Positions 1 through 5,041 of a stretch of DNA of 8,089 bases are shown one piece after another. The notes under the pieces were generated by a model. It worked only from the letters and a program-made list of their open reading frames with translations, did no database searches and was not told the origin of the DNA. The stretch's first letter is position 1, and each line of letters starts with the position of its first letter. The translations under genes and the position numbers were made by a program. The stretch is from DASVBJ01 sp036375895 (GTDB taxonomy: Bacteria > Actinomycetota > Actinomycetes > JACCUZ01), in assembly GCA_036375895.1 (NCBI GenBank), contig DASVBJ010000030.1:1-8089 (forward strand). Direction: 5' to 3'.

Positions 1-341
1 GACACGGGGTCGGTCATGAAGTGCACGACCAGCTGGGCGAAGGCAAGGTCGAAGCGGTCGTCCGGGAAGGGCAGATCCTCGGCCGTACCGGTCCGTACCT
101 CGACGGCAGGGAAGCGCGCACGGATCGCTGTCACGAACGGCGGGGACGGATCGATCGCCGAGACGGCATCCTCACCCAGACGCCTCACCAGCTCCGCGGT
201 CAACGCTCCCGGTCCGCACCCCACGTCCAGCGCCCGCTGGCCCGACCGCGGGTCGCCCACCTCTGCAAAACACGCGGCCAACGGCTCGGAGAACCGACCC
301 ATGAACCGGGCATAGGCGTCCGCGCTGACGTCGAAAGTCAC
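1..341 (-). CDS. Class I SAM-dependent methyltransferase, N-terminal part (cut by left edge)
   Basis: Reading the minus strand from a GTG at 341 gives 113 residues with no stop before the window edge. The N-terminus has DVSADAYARFMGRFSEPLA, a block typical of small-molecule methyltransferases of the Methyltransf_11/25 type. SAM-binding motif I is ALDVGCGPGALT at about residues 37-48. The acidic end of strand 2 is SAIDPS (61-66), and a post-II block AEDLPFPDDRFDLAFAQ spans 87-103. About half of a usual 250-270 residue protein is visible, and the C-terminal substrate-specifying half is missing, so the acceptor cannot be named. GTG 341 is chosen because it gives the normal family N-terminus and no other ATG/GTG/TTG lies just upstream in frame. 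No Shine-Dalgarno is seen, but a -10-like TACATT ends six bases before the GTG, so a leaderless message is possible. The gene is divergent from the winged-helix/hydrolase gene, with 62 bp between starts. The family call is firm; the substrate is unknown. Confidence 0.9.
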   Translation of the reverse strand, partial: MTFDVSADAYARFMGRFSEPLAACFAEVGDPRSGQRALDVGCGPGALTAELVRRLGEDAVSAIDPSPPFVTAIRARFPAVEVRTGTAEDLPFPDDRFDLAFAQLVVHFMTDPV

Positions 342-347
342 GGCCTG

Positions 348-353
348 AATGTA
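348..353 (-). promoter_or_regulatory. Candidate -10 element of the left methyltransferase gene
   Basis: On the minus strand the hexamer TACATT matches the sigma-70-type consensus TATAAT at four of six positions. Six bases separate it from the GTG start at 341, the spacing expected if transcription begins at the start codon. A good -35 is not visible; the expected place (about 371-376) falls in the left arm of the inverted repeat at 368-407. Leaderless messages are common in Actinomycetota, which makes this plausible, but it is inferred from sequence only. Confidence 0.35.
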
Positions 354-367
354 TCCCCGCGCGCACG

Positions 368-407
368 CCATGCCCTCACCGCTTGTGTGGCACATTCGAG
401 GGCATGG
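368..407. promoter_or_regulatory. Perfect 10-bp inverted repeat in divergent promoter, candidate operator
   Basis: CCATGCCCTC (368-377) and GAGGGCATGG (398-407) are exact reverse complements separated by 20 bp, so the half-sites are 30 bp apart, close to three helical turns. The right arm covers the ATG at 404 of the winged-helix/hydrolase gene. The left arm lies where the -35 of the divergent methyltransferase gene would be. A site of this form next to a gene for a DNA-binding protein is most simply an autoregulatory operator. In RNA it could instead form a stem that hides the start codon. No protein-binding evidence exists in the sequence itself. Confidence 0.5.
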
Positions 408-1996
408 TGCTGGTCTTCGGCGACGACCTAGAGCTGGACACCTCGCTGTTCGAGCTCCGTCGCGGCGGCGAGCGGGTGCGCCTGGAGCCGCAGGCCTTCG
501 ACGTCCTGGCCTACCTCGTCTCGCACCGCGACCGGGTCGTGCCCAAGGACGAGCTGATGGACGCGATCTGGGGTGGTCATTTCGTCACCGAGACGGCGGT
601 GACGAGCCGCATCAAGCAGGTCCGCAAGGCCCTGGGTGACGACGGCCAGGCGCAGCGCATGATCCGCACTATGCACGGCCGCGGCTACCGCTTCGTCCCC
701 CCGGTGCAGGTGCGCGCGGCCGGGGACGCGCAACGAACGACCATCCCCGCGCAGCGCAGCGAGCCCTCCGGCGCCCTCGCCCCGATCCGCTACACCGTCA
801 GCGACGGCCTGCACATCGCCTACCAGGTCACCGGCGGCGGCGACCTGGACATCGTCCTCATCTCGGGGTTCGCCTCGCACCTCGAGCTGGACTGGGCCGA
901 CCCGCGGCACGCACACTTCCTCGACCGGCTCGGCTCGATGGGTCGACTCATCCGGTTCGACAAGCGCGGCACGGGGATGTCCGACCGTCCTCCCGGCGTC
1001 CCCGACCTGGAGACCCGCATGCACGACGTGCTCGCGGTCATGGACGCGGCCGGGTCCCGACGGGCCGCGCTGTTCGGCTACTCCGAGGGCGGCCCGATGG
1101 GTGTGCTGTTCGCCGCCACCCACCCCGAGCGGGTCTCCTCGCTCGTGCTCTACGGCTGCTACGCCAAGGCGACCTGGGCGCCCGACTACACGTGGGCAAG
1201 AACCCAGGAGGAACGGCGCGAGTACACCGAGCGGCTCGTGAGCACGTGGGACTGGGACGCGGACTGCATCCGGCGCTGTCCCTCGGCCGACCCTCCGATG
1301 CGGCAGTGGTGGGCGCAGCGCATGCGCGCGGCCGCCACGCCGTCCACGGTCCGGGCACTGATGGACATGAACTCGCTGGTCGACGTGCGGGATGCGCTCG
1401 CCGCCGTACGGGTACCGACCCTGGTGCTCCACCGCGTCGGCGACGCCTTGTTCCACGTGGAGGATGCGCGGTACATCGCCGAACACATCCCCGGCGCGCA
1501 GCTTCAGCTCCTCGACGGCGACGACCACTTCTGTGCCGGCAACCCGGACCAGATCCTCGATGCGGTCGAGCCCTTCCTGGCCGGCCTGCGCGAGCCGGCC
1601 GAGCCGTCCTTGACGCTGGCCGCGATCGTCGCCGCTGCCGGAGAGGGCAGCGAGGACGTCCTCGACCACCTGGTTGCCGCCGGCGGTCGGCTGCGCCACG
1701 GCCCCGGCCAGCGGACGCTCGTGCTCTTCGACGGCCCCGCCACCGCCGTACGCGCCGGCCTGGCCCACCTGCACGGCGGCGCCCGGCTCGGCATCTCCAT
1801 CGCCGAGGTGCCTCGGGAGGCGGAGACCATCGAGGCGTACGGCGTGCGGCTGGCCCTCGAGCTCGCCGACACGGCGCCGGCCGGTTCGCTGCAGGTGTCG
1901 TCAACCGTCGGCGCCCTGCTGTCCGGATCCGGCGTCCTGCTCGAGCCGACCGGCGACGGTGACGGCGACGCGGTGCTGCGGGCGGTGACCGCCTGA
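404..1996 (+). CDS. Winged-helix regulator fused to alpha/beta hydrolase and degenerate cyclase-like domain
   Basis: 530 residues. Residues 1-98 are an OmpR/CadC-type winged-helix domain (Trans_reg_C): a beta-rich start, LEPQAFDVLAYLVSHRDRVV, recognition-helix region TAVTSRIKQVRKALGDD and wing GRGYRFV. After a linker (about 100-127), residues 128-395 are an alpha/beta hydrolase with nucleophile elbow GYSEGG (Ser227), probable acid Asp347 in HRVGD and His375 in GDDHF, so the triad looks complete. Residues 402-516 align by eye with the class III adenylate/guanylate cyclase domain that often follows this hydrolase type (LFDGPATAVRAGL; SLQVSSTVGALLSGSG), but the metal-binding Asp blocks are lost. 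It is probably a cytoplasmic one-component regulator sensing a small ligand through the hydrolase fold; whether it hydrolyses anything is unknown. ATG 404 is preferred over TTG 383 because it starts the domain cleanly. GAGGG sits only one base before the ATG, too close for a normal ribosome site, so GTG 407 or a leaderless start is possible. Confidence 0.88.
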   Translation: MVLVFGDDLELDTSLFELRRGGERVRLEPQAFDVLAYLVSHRDRVVPKDELMDAIWGGHFVTETAVTSRIKQVRKALGDDGQAQRMIRTMHGRGYRFVPPVQVRAAGDAQRTTIPAQRSEPSGALAPIRYTVSDGLHIAYQVTGGGDLDIVLISGFASHLELDWADPRHAHFLDRLGSMGRLIRFDKRGTGMSDRPPGVPDLETRMHDVLAVMDAAGSRRAALFGYSEGGPMGVLFAATHPERVSSLVLYGCYAKATWAPDYTWARTQEERREYTERLVSTWDWDADCIRRCPSADPPMRQWWAQRMRAAATPSTVRALMDMNSLVDVRDALAAVRVPTLVLHRVGDALFHVEDARYIAEHIPGAQLQLLDGDDHFCAGNPDQILDAVEPFLAGLREPAEPSLTLAAIVAAAGEGSEDVLDHLVAAGGRLRHGPGQRTLVLFDGPATAVRAGLAHLHGGARLGISIAEVPREAETIEAYGVRLALELADTAPAGSLQVSSTVGALLSGSGVLLEPTGDGDGDAVLRAVTA

Positions 1997-2009
1997 GCCC
2001 GGTGCGCCG

Positions 2010-2042
2010 CGGCCGGTCCACCCGAGTGAGGTGGACCGGCCG
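2010..2042. terminator. Bidirectional hairpin terminator between convergent genes
   Basis: A perfect 13-bp inverted repeat (2010-2022 with 2030-2042) has a 7-base loop CGAGTGA. The arms contain GGCCGGTCCACC and GGTGGACCGGCC. It begins 13 bases after the stop of the winged-helix/hydrolase gene and ends 9 bases after the OsmC stop on the other strand, so it can serve both transcripts. There is no T-run on either side, as is common for hairpin terminators in GC-rich Actinomycetota. Confidence 0.82.
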
Positions 2043-2051
2043 GCGTTCGAG

Positions 2052-2621
2052 TCAGGCAGTGGCGACGTCGACCGACACCGGGACCCCGTTGGTCACGACG
2101 TCGAACACCGCCGACCGCTTGCGCGACTGCTGGACCACCTCGGCCAGCTTCGCGGCCTCCGCGTCCCCCTTGACGTGGAAGACGACGCGGATGGCCTCGT
2201 AGCCGTTGCGGACCTCGTCGTCCAGGCCGAGGATGCCGAGCACGTTGATGTCTCCCTCGACCGTGGCCGTGACCTCGTCGAGATCGATGCCCCGCGCGGC
2301 CGCGATGTTGGCCAGGCCACTCATCAGGCAGGCGCCCAGCGCGTTGAGCAGGAGCTCCGCAGGGGTGGGCCCGTTGTCGGCGCCGACGAGCACCGCCGGG
2401 TGATCGGCGTCGATCCGGGTCTCCCGCTGGTGCTGGAGCTCCTGGCCGGCGCCGTAGAAGCCGTGGATCGTGCCCTGGTTGTGCGTGCCGCTGACCCACC
2501 GGTGGGCCGAACGGAACTGGAAGCGGGCGATCTCCGGCTGGGCGCGGACGGCGTCGAGGGTGGCGAACAGGGCCTCGACGTTCACGCCGTTGCGCGAGCG
2601 GGGGAGGTCGGTGACGGACAT
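2052..2621 (-). CDS. OsmC family protein with a single cysteine
   Basis: 189 residues, a normal length for this OsmC branch. The block RFQFRSAHRWVSGTHNQ (34-50), the FYGAGQE stretch (55-61), GPTPAELLLNALGACL (84-99) and the C-terminal FDVVTNGVPVSV (173-184) mark the OsmC/Ohr fold. Classical members reduce organic hydroperoxides in the cytoplasm with two reactive cysteines. Here Cys98 in LGACL is the only cysteine in the protein, and the later position before the FDVV block holds Arg/Ser/Ala, so the usual intramolecular disulfide cycle is not possible. It may be a one-cysteine peroxidase using an external thiol, or a non-peroxidase member. AGAGGA at 2628-2633 is 6 bases before the ATG and supports this start. 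It lies 28 bases downstream of the FAD oxidoreductase gene on the same strand, so the two are probably co-transcribed. The shared hairpin at 2010-2042 ends the transcript. Confidence 0.92.
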   Translation of the reverse strand: MSVTDLPRSRNGVNVEALFATLDAVRAQPEIARFQFRSAHRWVSGTHNQGTIHGFYGAGQELQHQRETRIDADHPAVLVGADNGPTPAELLLNALGACLMSGLANIAAARGIDLDEVTATVEGDINVLGILGLDDEVRNGYEAIRVVFHVKGDAEAAKLAEVVQQSRKRSAVFDVVTNGVPVSVDVATA

Positions 2622-2649
2622 GGTGGTTCCTCTCGATCGGGATGGGTGG

Positions 2650-3846
2650 TCAGGCGGCCTCGGCCGCCGTGCCGGCAGGTGCCGGCAGTGATGCGAGCAG
2701 CTCGGCTTCTCGCTCCAAGGCCTCGCTGAGCTGGATCTGCAGCTCGACGAAGCGCTCGGGATGCGGGAACGACGTCAGCGCCCTCGTGAGGTCGAACGTC
2801 TCCCGCAGGGCCGCGTTGCGGCGGTCGGCGTAGCCGGTCATCGCCTCGGGCTCCTCGGCCGGGTGCCGCAGGCTGCGGTCGACAGCGGTCGCGAGCAGCT
2901 CCGCGTCCCGGAAGGCGTCGGTGATGCCATGACCCGTGATCGGGTCGCGGTGGTAGCCCGCGTCACCGACCAGCGCCCAGCCCGGCCCCACTGGATGCCG
3001 CACGTAGTTGGGCAGTCCGGCCGCGCCGCGGACCCGCGCGGTGATCCGGCCGGAGCGCACCCGTGCGGCCAGCGTCGGCGCCACGGCCTCGAGCTCGGCG
3101 TCGAGGGCCGCAGCGCGGCGGGCACCGGCAGCTCGGATCGAGGCGACGGCGGGAGTCGGGCGGATGAGCCAGACGCACGCCTCGCCGCCGTGCGTGGGAA
3201 ACACGCCGGCGAACGCGTCTTGAGCGATGTGGAACTCGTACGCCGGCCAGGCCGCATCTGCGACGTACGTGTAGAAGGCGGCCGTGTCGGCGGTGAAGCT
3301 GTCGCGGACCTCCGCACCGACCCAGCGGGCCATCCGCGAGCGCAGGCCATCGGCGCCGACGACGTACCGCGCAGTGAGCTCGATCGGCTCCCCGTCTGCG
3401 GTCCTTGCCTCGACACCGACGACGCGGCGGGACCTGTCACGACGTACTCCCGTCGCGGTGATCCCGGTGCGCACCTGCGCGCCGGCGACCTGCGCGGCAT
3501 CGACGAGCAGCGCGTCGAGGACGTGCCGTCGCGGGGCCACGAGCAGGTCGACGCCGGCGCGGTCCTTGACCTTGCGGATGACCTCGGTGTCGTCCCGGCG
3601 GAACATGACCTCGCGCACGGCCGGTGCACCGCTTGCCAGCACGCGATCGAGCAGGCCCCATCGGGCCAGCTGCACGACCCCGCCGCGGACCAGTCCATGG
3701 GTCGACAGCACGTCGCTGGGGAAGCGTGACCGGTCGACGACGGCGACGTCGTGGCCCGCGCGAGCGAGCAGCATCGCGGTGGCCGCGCCGGCGCAGCGCG
3801 AGCCGATGACGACCACGTCGTGATGACTTCGAGTCGGCGTTCTCAT
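2650..3846 (-). CDS. FAD-dependent oxidoreductase (PHBH-fold monooxygenase / geranylgeranyl-reductase-like)
   Basis: 398 residues. The N-terminal dinucleotide-binding motif is DVVVIGSRCAGAATAMLLA (10-28), followed by the acidic end of strand 2, VAVVDRS (34-40), and RFPSDVLSTH (41-50). This SRCAG form replaces the textbook GxGxxG but is usual in this subfamily. The DG motif VVGADGLRSRMAR (162-174) and the second FAD motif GWALVGDAGYHRDPITGHG (289-307), then ITDAFRDAELLA, complete a PHBH-like fold. No membrane segment is visible, so it should be cytoplasmic. The substrate cannot be read from sequence: hydroxylation, epoxidation or saturation of an isoprenoid or aromatic compound are all possible. 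ATG 3846 is chosen because DVVVIG follows within ten residues; a GTG at 3933 would add 29 residues unlike the family. No strong Shine-Dalgarno is seen, only GAG five bases upstream. It heads a probable two-gene operon with the osmC-like gene and is divergent from azlC. Confidence 0.9.
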   Translation of the reverse strand: MRTPTRSHHDVVVIGSRCAGAATAMLLARAGHDVAVVDRSRFPSDVLSTHGLVRGGVVQLARWGLLDRVLASGAPAVREVMFRRDDTEVIRKVKDRAGVDLLVAPRRHVLDALLVDAAQVAGAQVRTGITATGVRRDRSRRVVGVEARTADGEPIELTARYVVGADGLRSRMARWVGAEVRDSFTADTAAFYTYVADAAWPAYEFHIAQDAFAGVFPTHGGEACVWLIRPTPAVASIRAAGARRAAALDAELEAVAPTLAARVRSGRITARVRGAAGLPNYVRHPVGPGWALVGDAGYHRDPITGHGITDAFRDAELLATAVDRSLRHPAEEPEAMTGYADRRNAALRETFDLTRALTSFPHPERFVELQIQLSEALEREAELLASLPAPAGTAAEAA

Positions 3847-3883
3847 GGCACTCGACTGTGCGTGGCCGCGGATCGGGAGTCTT

Positions 3884-3917
3884 GGAGGCCACGTGGAGAC
3901 CGCATGGAGGTACGTGG
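3884..3917. repeat. Direct repeat in the FAD-oxidoreductase/azlC divergent region
   Basis: GGAGGCCACGTGG (3884-3896) and GGAGGTACGTGG (3906-3917) share GGAGG and ACGTGG, differing only in the one or two bases between them. The copies start 22 bp apart, about two helical turns. The first copy includes the 8-bp palindrome CCACGTGG. Such spacing suits a protein binding the same face of DNA. It lies 38-71 bases upstream of the oxidoreductase ATG on the minus strand. Its function is inferred. Confidence 0.4.
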
Positions 3918-3920
3918 GAA

Positions 3921-3942
3921 GGCGATCCTCCACACGATCGCC
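3921..3942. promoter_or_regulatory. Palindromic candidate operator between FAD oxidoreductase and azlC
   Basis: GGCGATC (3921-3927) and GATCGCC (3936-3942) form a perfect 7-bp inverted repeat around an 8-base centre, a typical dimer-sized site of 22 bp. It sits near the middle of the 143-bp region between two divergent starts. On the minus strand a TTGGTG at 3955-3950 could be a -35 whose spacer overlaps the palindrome, so a bound repressor could block the oxidoreductase operon. No regulator gene is adjacent, so the binding protein is unknown. Confidence 0.4.
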
Positions 3943-3989
3943 ATCGCGTCACCAAGCATGTCGGCGGCCGGGCCGACACAGTCGGTCGC

Positions 3990-4715
3990 ATGACCACGCA
4001 GGTTCTGACCGCGCCCGCCCCGGGGGCCGCTGACGGCGGCCGGCGCGCCTTCCGCGACGGCGCCCGGGCGATGCTGCCGCTGCTGGTCGCCGTCGCGCCG
4101 TTCGGCCTCGTCATCGGCGTCGCCGCGGCCGAGAGCGGTGCACCGCAGCTCGCCGCCTGGTCCACCAGCTGGCTGATCTTCGCGGGCAGCGCCCAGCTCG
4201 CCGCGATCTCCCTGCTCGCCTCCGGGGCGCCGATCGTCGCCGTCGCGGGCACCGTGGCCCTGATCAACCTGCGGCTCGCGCTCTACGGGATGACCCTCGC
4301 CCCGCACTGGCGGGGCACCAGCCGCTGGTGGCGGGCGCTCGCGGCGTACCTGCTGGTCGACCCGTCCTTCGTGGTCGGCTCGCAGTCGTACGCGAGCGGC
4401 CGGAGCCCTCGCGCCGCCCACCTGCACTTCCTCGGCGGAGCGCTGCTGCTCTGGACGGCATGGCTGCTCGTGACGGCCGTCGGCGCCACGGCAGGAGCGG
4501 TCGTCCCCGCGGCCCTCGACCTCGAGTTCGTCGGGCCGCTGTACCTGATCTCCCTGGTCGTGCCTGCCGCCCGCACGCCTGCGATCCGCCTGGGCGCCGG
4601 CACCGGTGCGGCGGTCGCCATCGCAGCAGCCGCGCTCCCGCTCCAGGTGGGGCCGGCTGCGGGCATGGTGGCGGGTCTCCTCGTCGGGCTCTGCCTGCTC
4701 CGGAGGGCATCGTGA
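3990..4715 (+). CDS. azlC: AzlC family branched-chain amino acid exporter, large subunit
   Basis: 241 residues, the usual length for AzlC/YgaZ. With AzlD it forms an inner-membrane exporter of branched-chain amino acids and analogues. Family marks visible are FRDGARAMLPLLVAVAPFGL (21-40), WLIFAGSAQLAAISLLASGA (61-80), INLRLALYGMTLAPHWRG (92-109), the LVDPSF motif (122-127), FLGGALLLWTAWLL (147-160) and LEFVGPLYLISLVVPA (178-193). Hydrophobic stretches suggest several membrane helices at about 29-47, 62-82, 83-101, 146-171, 181-193 and 203-236. ATG 3990 is chosen because the conserved FRDGARA block follows a short polar N-terminus; a start far upstream at 3858 would add unrelated residues. No Shine-Dalgarno is visible, and a small hairpin (CCGAC 3973-3977 with GTCGG 3981-3985) lies just before the ATG. 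It overlaps azlD, which fits a translationally coupled pair. Confidence 0.93.
   Translation: MTTQVLTAPAPGAADGGRRAFRDGARAMLPLLVAVAPFGLVIGVAAAESGAPQLAAWSTSWLIFAGSAQLAAISLLASGAPIVAVAGTVALINLRLALYGMTLAPHWRGTSRWWRALAAYLLVDPSFVVGSQSYASGRSPRAAHLHFLGGALLLWTAWLLVTAVGATAGAVVPAALDLEFVGPLYLISLVVPAARTPAIRLGAGTGAAVAIAAAALPLQVGPAAGMVAGLLVGLCLLRRAS
4702..4707 (+). promoter_or_regulatory. Shine-Dalgarno that sets the azlD GTG start
   Basis: GGAGGG inside the 3' end of azlC lies four bases before GTG 4712. It decides the start of azlD, whose reading frame is open for several hundred bases further upstream. Confidence 0.8.
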
Positions 4716-5041
4716 GCATCTGGGCCGCTGTCGTCGCCGCCGGTGTGGTCACCTACCTGATCCGTGTGCTGCCCGTGGCGGCACTCAGCACCCGCACGCC
4801 GCCGCCGTGGCTGGCCCGGGTCGGAGTGCTCGCCGCCCCGATCGCGTTCGCCTCACTGCTTGCCGCCACGGTCGCGGCGTCAGCGCAGCGCGGCGCGGGC
4901 GAGCTCGCGCCGCGGGCGCTGGCCCTCGCGGTCGCGGGGGCCGTGGCGTACCGCACGCGGTCGACCATCTGGACCGTGTCCAGCGGCATGGTCGTCCTCT
5001 GGGCGTGCACGGCGGCATCGGCGGCCCTCGGCGCCGATTAG
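4712..5041 (+). CDS. azlD: AzlD family branched-chain amino acid exporter, small subunit
   Basis: 109 residues, normal for AzlD/YgaH, a short membrane protein that partners AzlC. It begins SIWAAVVAAGVVTYLIRVLP (2-21), where the TYLIRxLP block is the family signature. This is followed by LARVGVLAAPIAFASLLAAT (34-53), RALALAVAGAVAYRTRST (68-85) and a final hydrophobic stretch TVSSGMVVLWACTAASAAL (88-106), giving three or four membrane helices. The GTG start overlaps the azlC TGA in the sequence GTGA, so the two are very likely translationally coupled. The TAG stop overlaps by four bases the stop of the malic enzyme gene on the opposite strand, leaving no room for a terminator between them. Confidence 0.9.
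   Translation: MSIWAAVVAAGVVTYLIRVLPVAALSTRTPPPWLARVGVLAAPIAFASLLAATVAASAQRGAGELAPRALALAVAGAVAYRTRSTIWTVSSGMVVLWACTAASAALGAD

Noticed and set aside
428..1774. A 448-codon open frame antisense to the winged-helix/hydrolase gene, and others at 1038-2021 and 1504-2499 on the minus strand
   Set aside because: They are shadows of high-GC codon usage: low-complexity Arg/Gly/Pro-rich translations with no recognisable domain, opposite a gene with clear domains. The 1504-2499 frame also crosses the terminator and overlaps the OsmC gene.
1951..1968. Short GGCGAC/GGTGAC hexamer tandem near the end of the winged-helix/hydrolase gene
   Set aside because: Only three imperfect units encoding GDGDGD; ordinary low-complexity linker, not a repeat array.
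2761..3729. A 322-codon plus-strand open frame opposite the FAD oxidoreductase
   Set aside because: No domain, an Arg/Ala/Asp-rich antisense translation; the minus-strand frame has full FAD motifs.
3847..3933. An N-terminal extension of the FAD oxidoreductase by 29 residues from GTG 3933
   Set aside because: Family members begin a few residues before the DVVVIG strand; the extension also covers the candidate regulatory repeats.
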